DNA of 64,000 nucleotides from Rivihabitans pingtungensis (GTDB lineage Bacteria; Pseudomonadota; Gammaproteobacteria; Burkholderiales; Aquaspirillaceae), in NCBI RefSeq assembly GCF_003201855.1, contig NZ_QJKI01000022.1, positions 1-64,000 on the forward strand. Direction: 5' to 3'. The translations under genes and the position numbers were made by a program. Under the pieces are notes generated by a model. That model had not been told where the DNA came from. It searched no databases and saw only the letters and a program-made list of their open reading frames with translations. Of the stretch, positions 1 to 7,771 are shown piece after piece. The number at the start of each line of letters is the position of its first letter. Position 1 is the first letter of the stretch.

Positions 1-172
1 ATGGCGGGCATGGTGATTTCCTCAGCGGGGTTGTGCTGTCCTGTATGCAGCGGCTGTGCCTATTATCTGTTCAGATCATGGTGACTGGCTACTAGCCGGC
101 AATCTGGCGCCGGGCTAGCCTGAACCTTGCGTGTTGGCGAGCTGGCCGTGTGTCGCTGCATACCGTCGTGAA
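1..172. other. Non-coding stretch at the window edge
   Basis: I see no convincing coding region between the window start and the end of the minus-strand sensor kinase gene. An imperfect stem at about 92-118 (CTAGCC...GGCTAG, extended by GGC/GCC with one bulged G) lies just behind the kinase stop codon. It could stop transcription, but no U-tract follows it. A DctD-like partner regulator would be expected here if this were a standard dctBD operon, and none is visible. Confidence 0.4.
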
Positions 173-1948
173 TCAGGCATCACTGGTGGGTAGGCTCAGC
201 ACAAACTCGGCGCCGCCGTCGGCCATATTATGCGCGTTTAGCGCACCGCCGTAGCTTTCGACAATGGTCAGTGAAATCGCCAGCCCCAGGCCCAGCCCTT
301 CGCCGGCCGGCTTGGTGGTGTAAAACGGCTCGAACAACCGGCGCTGGGCGTCGGCGCTCAGGCCGGGGCCGTGGTCGCGCACGGCAATATGCGCCATGGC
401 GCCCTCGGCCCAGGCGCGCACATGCAGCTGCGGGGCCGTTTGGCCGTGCATGGCGTCCAGACCATTGCGCAGCAGGTTCACCAACACCTGCTCCAGCCGG
501 CCGGCTTCGGCCAGCAACTGCAAATCGCCGCATGGTTCCACGTGAAACATCGCCTGCAATTCGCGGCGGCGCGGCTCCAGCATCATCAGCGCGTGGTGGA
601 TGGCGCTGGCCACGCTCACCGGCTGCGGGGTGGCGGCCTCCTGGCGGGCAAAGCTTTTCAGCTGGCGAACAATGCGGCCGGTGCGGTCGATCAGCTCGCT
701 GATCATCTGCAAGTTTTCCGCCACGTCGTCGTAGCGGCCGCGCGCCAGCAGCGCCTGGGCGTTGTCGGCAAAGGTGTGCAGCGCCGCCAGCGGCTGGCTC
801 AGCTCGTGGCTGACGCCGGCCGACATCTGCCCCAGGGTGGCCAGCTTACCGGCCTGCACGGCGGCGTCGCGGGTTTCCCGCAGAATCGCCTTGGTGCGCT
901 CCAGTGCGGCAATCTGCCCGGTCAGGTCGGCAGTGCGCTCGGCGATGCGGTCTTCCAGCTCGGCGTACACCCGGCGCAGTTCTTCACGGCGGCGCTGGCG
1001 GTGGCGCAGGTGGGCGGCCAGACCCAGCACAAAGGCGCTGGCGAACACGCTGGCGGCGCCCACTGCCCAGGCGGCGGCGCGCGCCTCGCTGGGGTCGCCC
1101 AATTGCACCAGTCGCCAACCTTGCCCGCCCACTGGGCGGCTATGCACCAGCCAGTCGCGCGCGGGGGCCTCGGCCAGCGCCAGCCGCACCGGCGTTGTCG
1201 GGTTCAGTGGCACTGGCTGATTGGCCAGCGGCGGAATCGGCTGGCCGCCGTATTGCCGGGTGCTGGCCAGTCGCGCGGCGGTGGCGGCTGGCAGTGGGGT
1301 GAGCGTGTGATAACGCCAGCGGCGCGCCGACGACAAAAACACCACGCCGTCGCCATCGGCCAGCAGCAGGGTGTCGCCCGCGCTGGCCAGCGCTTGTTCC
1401 AGCGCGTCCAGATTCAGCTTGAGCGCCACCACGCCGCGCACCTGATTGCCCTCACGCACCGGCGCTGCCAGAAAATACCCCGGCTCGCCCGTGGTGACGC
1501 CCACGCCATAAAACCGCCCCAGCCCACCGGCCAGCGCCTCGCGAAAATACGGCCGAAACGCATACTGGTGGCCCACAAAGCTTTGCGGCTGCCGCCAATT
1601 GCTGGCCGCCAGCGTGCGCCCATCGGCCGTCAGCAAATAAGCCGCCGCCACCGCCGCGCCTTGCTGGGCGGCTTCCAGATAGGCATTGGCGGCGGCTTGT
1701 CGCGCCGGGTTGCCCGGCTCGCGCAGCAGCGCCAGCAAGGAAGGGTCCAGCGCCAAGAGGCCGGGCAGGGATTCGTGCCGCGAGAGGGTGGCCTCCAGCG
1801 ACAGTGCCAGGCCATCCAGCTGCTGGGCACTGGCCTGGCGCTCACGGGCCAGATTGGCGTTCAGGGTCAGCTGATAGCCGGTTTCTCCCAGCAACAGGCA
1901 GACAGCGGCGGCCAACACCAGCGCGGGCAGACGAGCGTTCGTAGACAT
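173..1948 (-). CDS. DctB-like membrane sensor histidine kinase
   Basis: This 591-residue sensor kinase has an N-terminal membrane segment (about residues 8-25), a periplasmic double-Cache-like sensor region (about 30-285) and a second membrane segment (about 292-312). A coiled coil follows, then a HisKA domain with the H-box SAGVSHELSQPL (His381 the likely phosphorylation site). The ATPase domain has an N-box near residue 497 and the glycine motifs DHGPGLS and GEGLGLGLAI. The sensor and H-box resemble DctB-type C4-dicarboxylate sensors, but the true ligand is unknown. It lies about 200 bp behind an ABC importer on the same strand and is separated from it by a repeat element, so it may have its own promoter. 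No response regulator is adjacent in the window. The kinase call is firm; the DctB subfamily is likely. Confidence 0.85.
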   Translation of the reverse strand: MSTNARLPALVLAAAVCLLLGETGYQLTLNANLARERQASAQQLDGLALSLEATLSRHESLPGLLALDPSLLALLREPGNPARQAAANAYLEAAQQGAAVAAAYLLTADGRTLAASNWRQPQSFVGHQYAFRPYFREALAGGLGRFYGVGVTTGEPGYFLAAPVREGNQVRGVVALKLNLDALEQALASAGDTLLLADGDGVVFLSSARRWRYHTLTPLPAATAARLASTRQYGGQPIPPLANQPVPLNPTTPVRLALAEAPARDWLVHSRPVGGQGWRLVQLGDPSEARAAAWAVGAASVFASAFVLGLAAHLRHRQRRREELRRVYAELEDRIAERTADLTGQIAALERTKAILRETRDAAVQAGKLATLGQMSAGVSHELSQPLAALHTFADNAQALLARGRYDDVAENLQMISELIDRTGRIVRQLKSFARQEAATPQPVSVASAIHHALMMLEPRRRELQAMFHVEPCGDLQLLAEAGRLEQVLVNLLRNGLDAMHGQTAPQLHVRAWAEGAMAHIAVRDHGPGLSADAQRRLFEPFYTTKPAGEGLGLGLAISLTIVESYGGALNAHNMADGGAEFVLSLPTSDA

Positions 1949-2078
1949 CGCGGGCTTTCAGAGGGGGGCTGTGGCAGCATCGGCCACCACTGGCTTGGGC
2001 GCAAGCGTAAAAACGCCCTGCCGGACGCAATGGCCAACAGGGCGCTGGTATATGGAGCAAGGTCGGGAGAACTTAGCA

Positions 2079-2156
2079 TCGCGCACAAAACCCAGCGAAG
2101 CGGTCCTGGCCAGGCGGGTCACACCACAACGCCAGCGGGTTTCGTGAGCGGCGCTT
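2079..2156 (-). repeat. Dispersed intergenic repeat, copy A (shortened)
   Basis: Read on the minus strand this begins GCCGCTCACGAAACCCGC and ends GGGTTTTGTGCGCG, matching both ends of the longer copies at 4771 and 11887 but lacking part of the centre. It starts at the stop codon of the ABC ATPase gene (TAA at 2157-2155), so it would lie in the mRNA 3' end. Confidence 0.7.
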
Positions 2157-2946
2157 AATCCACCGCCGCCAGCTTCATCTCGGCATTGGCATGGCGCTGT
2201 TGCTCCTCCATCACCAGCGCGCCCAGCTCGCGCTTGAGGGCGTTGAACGCGGCGGATGACGGGTCGCGTGGGCGCGGCATGTCCACGATCTGGTCGCGTT
2301 TGACCGTGCCGGGGCGGTAGGTCATCACCACGATGCGGTCGGCCAGGTAGATCGATTCCTCGATGGAGTGCGTGACGAAGAGGATGGTCTTGCCCAGTTT
2401 CTCCCAGATGCGCAGCAGCTCGTCTTGCAGATTGCGTCGGGTCAGCGCGTCCAGCGCGCCAAACGGTTCGTCCATCAGCATGATCGGCGAATCCAGCGCC
2501 AGCACGCGGGCAATCGCCACCCGCTGGCGCATGCCGCCGGAGAGGTCTTTTGGGTAGCGGTCGCGAAAGTCTTTCAGGTGCAGCAAATCCAGCAGCTGAT
2601 TCACCGTCTGGGCGATGTCGCTGCGCGATTTCTTTTGCACCTCCAGGCCAAAGGCGATGTTTTGCGCCACGGTCATCCACGGAAACAGCGCGTATTCCTG
2701 AAACACCATGCCGCGATCCGGGCCGGGGCTGAGGATTTTTTTGCCCTCGATGGTGATTTCGCCCGCCGACGGCGGCTGAAAACCGGCCACGGCGTTCAGC
2801 AGGGTGGATTTGCCGCAGCCGGACGGCCCCAGCAGGCAGACAAACTCGCCGGGCTGGATGGTCAGCTGAATGTCTTTCATCGCCACCACCGGGCCACCCG
2901 GCGTGGTGAACACTTTTTGCACATTATTGATCAGAATCTGGCTCAT
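2155..2946 (-). CDS. NitT/TauT-family ABC transporter ATP-binding protein
   Basis: This 263-residue ATPase would energise the importer encoded with it, at the cytoplasmic face of the membrane. Walker A is GPSGCGKST at residues 40-48, the Q-loop region is VFQEYALFPWMT, the ABC signature is LSGGMRQRVAIARVLA and Walker B is PIMLMDEPFGALD, followed by the switch histidine in FVTHSIEE. The sequence is typical of the SsuB/TauB/NrtD group, whose substrates are sulfonates, taurine, nitrate or related small anions. The start codon lies one base downstream of the permease stop, so the two genes are translationally coupled. The family call is firm. The substrate cannot be read from the sequence. Confidence 0.93.
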   Translation of the reverse strand: MSQILINNVQKVFTTPGGPVVAMKDIQLTIQPGEFVCLLGPSGCGKSTLLNAVAGFQPPSAGEITIEGKKILSPGPDRGMVFQEYALFPWMTVAQNIAFGLEVQKKSRSDIAQTVNQLLDLLHLKDFRDRYPKDLSGGMRQRVAIARVLALDSPIMLMDEPFGALDALTRRNLQDELLRIWEKLGKTILFVTHSIEESIYLADRIVVMTYRPGTVKRDQIVDMPRPRDPSSAAFNALKRELGALVMEEQQRHANAEMKLAAVD

Positions 2947-2947
2947 C

Positions 2948-3760
2948 TTAGTGCTCCAGGCCGCGATGCCAGCGCAGCAGATGGTTGTTCAGGCGGCTGA
3001 CGGCGGTGTCGATGGCCAGGCCCAAGAGGCCGATGGTGATCATGCCGGCGATGATTTTGTCCGACCACATAAACTCACGCGCTTCCAGAATGCGGAAACC
3101 CAGGCCATCGTTGACGGCGATCATCTCGGAGACAATCACCACAATAAACGCCGTGCCGATGCCAATGCGCACGCCGGCCAGGATATACGGCGTGGCCGCC
3201 GGCAGGATGACGCGGGTGAACAGGGTCAGTTGGTTGACGCCCAGATTGCGCGCCGCGCGCAGATAAATGCCGTCCACGTGGCGCACGCCAGCGATGGTGT
3301 TCATCAGCACCGGGAAAAACGCGCCAATGGCGATCAAAAAGAACGACGGCGGGTTGCCCAGGCCAAACCACAAGATGGCCAGTGGAATATAAGCAATCGG
3401 TGGGATCGGGCGCAGGATTTGCACCAGCGGGTTGAAAAAGTCATGGATGCGGGTGTTGGCGCCCATCACCAGCCCCAAAGGCAGCGCCAGCCCGGCGCCA
3501 ATCACAAAGCCGGCAATCACCCGGTACAGGCTGGAATAGGCGTCGTGCAGCAATTCGCCCGACAACAGCCAGCCCAGATACGACTGGCCCTCGGCCTGCG
3601 GCTGCGCCGGCAGCAAATACGCCCACCACTTGGCCGCCACTGCCGACGGCGCTGGCATCACCACGGCCGAAAACAGCCCGGCGCGCGCGCAGGCCTCCCA
3701 CACCAGCAACACCAGCACCGGGGCCAGCGCGCCATGCATCAGCGATTTGAGTTTGTTCAT
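2948..3760 (-). CDS. NitT/TauT-family ABC transporter permease
   Basis: This 270-residue inner-membrane permease has about six hydrophobic segments. Its BPD_transp_1 coupling motif sits around RAARNLGVNQLTLFTRVILP, the EAA loop that docks on the ATPase. It belongs to the SsuC/TauC family and forms the channel of the importer. Its start is 7 bp after the stop of the substrate-binding protein gene and its stop is 1 bp before the ATPase gene, a compact three-gene operon in the order binding protein, permease, ATPase. The start ATG gives a hydrophobic first segment at residues 10-30. Confidence 0.92.
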   Translation of the reverse strand: MNKLKSLMHGALAPVLVLLVWEACARAGLFSAVVMPAPSAVAAKWWAYLLPAQPQAEGQSYLGWLLSGELLHDAYSSLYRVIAGFVIGAGLALPLGLVMGANTRIHDFFNPLVQILRPIPPIAYIPLAILWFGLGNPPSFFLIAIGAFFPVLMNTIAGVRHVDGIYLRAARNLGVNQLTLFTRVILPAATPYILAGVRIGIGTAFIVVIVSEMIAVNDGLGFRILEAREFMWSDKIIAGMITIGLLGLAIDTAVSRLNNHLLRWHRGLEH

Positions 3761-3767
3761 GGCCGTC

Positions 3768-4742
3768 TCACTTCACCTTCAGCTCGGCCTTGGCCTTTTG
3801 CAGCAGATCCAGCTTCACCCACTCTGCCGCCTTGGGCGGCTTGGCCATGCGGCCGACGCCGTATTTCTGCATGTAATCAGTGGTGATGTCGACGTGCTCC
3901 AGCGACACATCGTAGGTGTAGTCGGCATTGTCCATGGCGTCTTTGAAGTCCTGCGGGGTGATCTGGCCCTTGAACATCTGCTCGCGCACGTATTTTTCTG
4001 CCAGGGCGCTATCTTTGTTGAACTGCGCCGTACTATCGACAAAACACTTCATCAGGCGCTGGGCGACGTCTTTTTTCTCGTTGTAGAGTTTTTCCGTCAT
4101 CACCAGCAGGCGCACCGGCTCGCCCATCTTGGTGGTGTACGGCTTCATGATTTCCACGCCGAATTTTTTATTGATCGCCTGCGAGGATTGCGGCTCGGAC
4201 TGACACATGGCGTCGATCTGCTTGGCGGCCAGCGCCTGGTTCAGGTCGGCAAAGGCCAGGAAAACAATCTGCACATCCTTGCCCGGCTTGTCCGACCAGC
4301 TCAGGCCGGCTTTTTCCAGCTCGGCGTACAGCAAGAGCTCATGCGCGCCGCCACGGGTGACGCCCACCTTTTTGCCCTTCAGCCCCTGAATGTTCTTGAT
4401 GCCGCTGTCCACCCCAGCCACGATGCGCGCGCCGCCCTTGGCAAAACCGGCCACGGTGTAAATCGGCACGCCATTGGCGCGGCCAGAAATCGCCCCGTCC
4501 GAGGCCAGCGCGGCCACGTCGATCTCGCCGGCGACAATCGCCGGCATGATGTCCGGGCCCTTGGGGAACATGCGTTCTTCCACCTTGAGGTTGTACTTGC
4601 CGCAGTAATCCTTCATGTAGGACACCGCGCCGTAATGGGCAAACTTCAGATTGCCCAGACGCACCACGTCAGGGTTGGCCAGCGCCAAGGGGGCGGCCAG
4701 CAGGCTGGCGGCCAGCAGGGACAGGCGGATGGATGTGCGCAT
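3768..4742 (-). CDS. ABC transporter substrate-binding protein (NMT1/SsuA-like)
   Basis: This 324-residue periplasmic binding protein has a clear signal peptide, with cleavage expected after residue 22 (LAAPLALA). The mature part has the NMT1/THI5-SsuA fold signature: LRxGNLK-like first strand, the switch motif GLKGKKVGVTRGG near residue 125, and IDAMCQSEP. It would deliver an unidentified small organic or anionic ligand to the permease encoded directly downstream. A good ribosome binding site (GAGGAG) lies 7 bases before the ATG. It is the first gene of the three-gene importer operon. Its upstream region contains two dispersed repeats and a large palindrome. Substrate identity is unknown: taurine, sulfonates, nitrate and pyrimidine precursors are all possible. 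Confidence 0.88.
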   Translation of the reverse strand: MRTSIRLSLLAASLLAAPLALANPDVVRLGNLKFAHYGAVSYMKDYCGKYNLKVEERMFPKGPDIMPAIVAGEIDVAALASDGAISGRANGVPIYTVAGFAKGGARIVAGVDSGIKNIQGLKGKKVGVTRGGAHELLLYAELEKAGLSWSDKPGKDVQIVFLAFADLNQALAAKQIDAMCQSEPQSSQAINKKFGVEIMKPYTTKMGEPVRLLVMTEKLYNEKKDVAQRLMKCFVDSTAQFNKDSALAEKYVREQMFKGQITPQDFKDAMDNADYTYDVSLEHVDITTDYMQKYGVGRMAKPPKAAEWVKLDLLQKAKAELKVK

Positions 4743-4770
4743 GAGTTTCTCCTCTGATTTTGGTTGTAAG

Positions 4771-4881
4771 AGTGGCTAACAAAACCCGCCTGGCGTCGTT
4801 GCCCGACCTTGCCGTACTACCTGTACTGTCTGCGGTCATGCGCCTTGCCAGGAGTGCTGCGCTGAGTTTTGTGAGCGGCTC
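4771..4881 (+). repeat. Dispersed intergenic repeat, copy B (full length)
   Basis: This copy runs about 111 bp from AGTGGCTAACAAAACCCGCC to GAGTTTTGTGAGCGGCT. The ends are imperfect inverted repeats of each other (GGCTnACAAAAC / GTTTTGTGAGCGGC). The interior shares TGGCGTCGTTGC, CCTTGCCGTAC and GCGGTCATGCGCC with the other copies. It lies between the promoter region and the start of the binding-protein gene. Confidence 0.75.
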
Positions 4882-5023
4882 TGCACAGGGCGCAGCGGCG
4901 CTGCTGTGCTCAGCTACTTTGGCAGGAAGCGTGCCATGCGCAGAGGATGGGCAAGCTATTGAATAAAATGAGAGATTTTTCTTTGGGCAGGGCGGTGTGT
5001 GCAGATTTTCGCCGGGTTGTATT

Positions 5024-5053
5024 AACATATGTGCGGAAATCCGCACATATGTT
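5024..5053. promoter_or_regulatory. 30-bp perfect palindrome, candidate operator
   Basis: Two 14-base arms (AACATATGTGCGGA and its exact complement) flank a 2-base centre. No U-tract follows on either strand, and the tiny loop is poor for a terminator. A dimeric regulator site controlling the minus-strand ABC importer, which starts 280 bp away, therefore seems more likely than termination. The regulator is unknown. Confidence 0.5.
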
Positions 5054-5074
5054 TTGAGGGGGCATTACCCCCCA

Positions 5075-5162
5075 TTGGCGCTGTCGTGTGGCCTTGTTGT
5101 GTTTCTCGTACTGCCTGGCGCCACATCCTGGCCAGAATCGCTTTGCTGAGTTTTTTGCGCGA
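5075..5162 (+). repeat. Dispersed intergenic repeat, copy C (degenerate left end)
   Basis: It shares TTGGCG, GGCCTTGTTG, CTCGTACTGCCTGGCG, TCCTGGCCAGAATCGCTTT and the end CTGAGTTTTTTGCGCGAG with the repeat family. It stops 2 bp from the stop codon of the acyltransferase gene. Confidence 0.6.
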
Positions 5163-5164
5163 GA

Positions 5165-7261
5165 TCAGTGTTTTTCGGCAACAAGCTGTTGGGTGATGGC
5201 GTCTACGATGGGTTTGGCGCCGGTGATGCTCAGGTGATTGTTGTCAAAATAAACCGGAGCACCAGCGGTATGTGCCACGCAGCGATCCTTGATTGCACGA
5301 TGGCACAAAATATTGCTTGGGCGGACTCGTGACAAGCCTGGTTGCTCACCAATGGCATCCAGCGCTGCTTCTGCGCGCTGATTACGCTGTTTGATGTATT
5401 GCACGCTGACCGACGCATCATCAGGCTGCAGGCGGCCGTGACGCATGTAAAGCTGTGCCAGGCGCTGGGGAACATCCCAGGCCATTTCCGGAATCGGGTA
5501 CACCAGGATGACTTTTTTGCCGGATTTCAGCAGGGTGTGCACGGTATCCGCATAGTCCTGGGCCAGGGCACGTGTATAGCCTTCGCTGGCTGTCCGCTGG
5601 CTTTCCAGTGTGTAATCGCCTCCGGGCTCTTGCCCGCCTTCCCCATTGTTTGGTCGATGTCGCTCCATGGCCAGCGTCCAGCGTCCAACCAGAATCACCG
5701 TTTCTGGCCAGGATGCCAGCTGGTTCGGGGCAAAAAATAACTGGCGCAATGCACTGCAGGTGCGTGCCGTTGCGTCTTTGGCCTGATAGGTGCTGTGGAT
5801 CACGGGTAAGCAGCTTCTGAAACTGAAATCCAGTCCTGCCAGATGTTGAGCCCGGCTGGCCTGATCCAATGCGGCACTCAGTGATCCAGCATGGCTGTCG
5901 CCCAGCAGGACAAAAGAGGGTGGCTGCCCTGGCGTACCCAAGTGGCAGGCATGATCAAAATTCTGATCCTGGGACAGTCTGCGCCAGCAATGATCCGGGG
6001 TATTGGGATTCTGGTGAATGTGTTGCAATGCCTGCACCTGGGCTGGATAAAAACGGGAAAATCCTTCGCTGTGGTAGCCAAGCATGCCTGCGCCAAAAAA
6101 GAGAATACTGCCTGTCAGTGCCAAACCCAGGGCATGGGAACGGGACATATTGTCTGATTTGCGCAAAGGCCGTTCAATATAGCGCCAGCTGAAATAAGCC
6201 ACCAATAAAGTGGCAAGCAGAATACCGGTGATCCAAATCGGGCCAGGCTCAGCTTGTAAATAATGACGTGAAAATACCAGCAGGGGCTGATGCCAAAGGT
6301 AGGCGCTATAGCTGATCAACCCGATGCCGACCAGAATGGGCTGGCACAACAGCTGATGAACCCAGGTGCCGGGTTGGGCATAATGGATAATCAGGATGGC
6401 TCCCGCAGTGGGCAGCAGGGCGGCCAGGCCGGGAAAAGGCGTGTTTTGGTCAAACGTCAGTATTGCCCAGGCAATCAGGCCCATACCCAACAGGCTGCCT
6501 AACTGTTTTTCTCGGGCGCTTGAAGCGTCCTGATGCTGGTGTCGCCAGGCAAGCAGGCTGCCCAGCAGCAATTCCCAGGCACGGCCTGGCAGCAGAAAAA
6601 ACGCCATCATCGGATGGCGATGCACCAGCCACTGCGCCAACCCCAGACTGAGCAAGGCAATCAGGCCCAACAGCCAGGGTGTCAATGCCCGTTGCCAACG
6701 CAGGATGATCATCAGCCCCAGAGGAAAAATCAGATAAAACTGTTCTTCAACACTCAGGCTCCAGGTATGCAGTAATGGCTTGAAACTGGCGCTGCTGTCA
6801 AAATATCCGCTCTCCCGCCAAAAAATCACATTAGAGATTGATATGGCTGTGCCTGCCAGGCTGCGGGAAAAGGATTTGTTATCTGCTGGCCACAAGAAAA
6901 TCATGGACATGAACATGCACATGACCAACATAAAAAACAAGGCGGGTAGAATCCGTCTTACCCGGCGCTCATAAAATTGCAGCAGGCTGAAGCGGCCTTG
7001 TGCCCATTCTGTCAGCAGGATGCGGGTGATCAGATAACCGCTGATGACAAAAAATACATCTACGCCGATGAACCCACCATCAAATAAGGCAAGGCCTGCA
7101 TGGTGGAGCATGACGCTCAATACGGCGATGGCGCGCAATCCATCTACCTCGGCCCGATAACCCATTTGCTGCCATTGAGGAACATCCAAGGCCGGTGAGG
7201 CAAGTGGTGCAGACGTAATGGTGTGTGATGGCGTGCTGTCCAGATCCAGCAAGCGTGTCAT
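5165..7261 (-). CDS. Acyltransferase-3 / SGNH-domain cell-surface O-acyltransferase
   Basis: This roughly 698-residue protein has two parts. The N-terminal half is an acyltransferase-3 membrane domain with about ten transmembrane helices. Near its start are YRAEVDGLRAIAVLSVMLHH and a GGFIGVDVFFVISGYLIT segment typical of OafA/OatA-like enzymes. The C-terminal half is an SGNH hydrolase-like domain with the catalytic block FVLLGDSHAGS and the late Asp/His motif in FDNNHLSITGA. Such fusions transfer acetyl or other acyl groups to O-antigen, exopolysaccharide or peptidoglycan on the periplasmic side. I chose the ATG at 7261 because TGAGGG lies 7 bases upstream; a TTG six bases earlier is possible. 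It stands alone as a transcription unit. The exact acceptor is unknown. Confidence 0.88.
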   Translation of the reverse strand: MTRLLDLDSTPSHTITSAPLASPALDVPQWQQMGYRAEVDGLRAIAVLSVMLHHAGLALFDGGFIGVDVFFVISGYLITRILLTEWAQGRFSLLQFYERRVRRILPALFFMLVMCMFMSMIFLWPADNKSFSRSLAGTAISISNVIFWRESGYFDSSASFKPLLHTWSLSVEEQFYLIFPLGLMIILRWQRALTPWLLGLIALLSLGLAQWLVHRHPMMAFFLLPGRAWELLLGSLLAWRHQHQDASSAREKQLGSLLGMGLIAWAILTFDQNTPFPGLAALLPTAGAILIIHYAQPGTWVHQLLCQPILVGIGLISYSAYLWHQPLLVFSRHYLQAEPGPIWITGILLATLLVAYFSWRYIERPLRKSDNMSRSHALGLALTGSILFFGAGMLGYHSEGFSRFYPAQVQALQHIHQNPNTPDHCWRRLSQDQNFDHACHLGTPGQPPSFVLLGDSHAGSLSAALDQASRAQHLAGLDFSFRSCLPVIHSTYQAKDATARTCSALRQLFFAPNQLASWPETVILVGRWTLAMERHRPNNGEGGQEPGGDYTLESQRTASEGYTRALAQDYADTVHTLLKSGKKVILVYPIPEMAWDVPQRLAQLYMRHGRLQPDDASVSVQYIKQRNQRAEAALDAIGEQPGLSRVRPSNILCHRAIKDRCVAHTAGAPVYFDNNHLSITGAKPIVDAITQQLVAEKH

Positions 7262-7365
7262 GATCAAACCCTCACAGGATCAGGCTCCCATCGCCATGGG
7301 ATGTTGGCATGTTTGCTTATATTTGAAATGCCATTCAGATTTTTTGCGTGGAGATGGCTCTGTCT

Positions 7366-7390
7366 GACATGTATCAGATTCTAACATGTC
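7366..7390. promoter_or_regulatory. Inverted repeat upstream of the acyltransferase gene
   Basis: GACATGT and ACATGTC are perfect inverted copies spaced by 11 bases, roughly 105-130 bp in front of the acyltransferase start. This resembles a dimeric regulator site. The regulator is not identifiable. Confidence 0.35.
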
Positions 7391-7634
7391 GAGCATCGAT
7401 TTATTTGAATCGCATCTTGATTTGGTGTTTTTACGTAATTGGTAAATATACGTAGAACAGCTGCTGGGAATGAGTTTATATCGGTATAGCCGAGCGAACG
7501 ATTATCTTCTGCGGCGCGGTAACTGATTGTTTACCAGTGGATTATGCCTTTGGCAGTATTGCTTGTCTGGCGCAGTACGCCAAAAAAATAGGCTAAATAA
7601 AAGAACAGAAATGTATGTGAAACGCAACAAGTGC

Positions 7635-7677
7635 ATAAAAATGCACGGGGCCGGTGACTGGTCACCGGCCCCGTGCA
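7635..7677 (-). terminator. Rho-independent terminator of secA
   Basis: A perfect stem with 17-base arms (7642-7658 and 7661-7677; core CACGGGGCCGGTGAC) lies about 95 bp behind the secA stop. On the minus strand it is followed by TTTTTATGC, so it has the polarity of a terminator for secA. Confidence 0.85.
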
Positions 7678-7698
7678 GGGTCGTGCTTCAGAAGCGTG

Positions 7699-7730
7699 AT
7701 TCCGCTCACTACCCCTTGGCGTCGTTCCTC
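7699..7730 (+). repeat. Dispersed intergenic repeat, copy G (left end only)
   Basis: CCGCTCACTACCCC followed by TTGGCGTCGTTCC matches only the left end of the repeat family. It is a remnant between secA and its terminator. Confidence 0.4.
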
Positions 7731-7771
7731 ACCAACAAGGTGTGGGGTGTTATGCGTGTGGGCGGACTGGA

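Larger units (their letters stand above)
7262..7771. other. AT-rich intergenic region between secA and the acyltransferase
   Basis: About 500 bp without a gene. It holds the secA terminator (about 7635-7677), a half-copy of the dispersed repeat (about 7699-7730) and, at 7366-7390, a 7-base inverted repeat with an 11-base spacer. Bases 7300-7640 are clearly more AT-rich than the flanks. This is where the promoter of the minus-strand acyltransferase gene should lie. Confidence 0.6.

Noticed and set aside
371..2158. Long plus-strand open frame (about 595 codons) opposite the sensor kinase
   Set aside because: It is antisense to a well-supported kinase gene; its product is Gln/His/Arg/Gly-rich low complexity, an artefact of the GC-rich codons.
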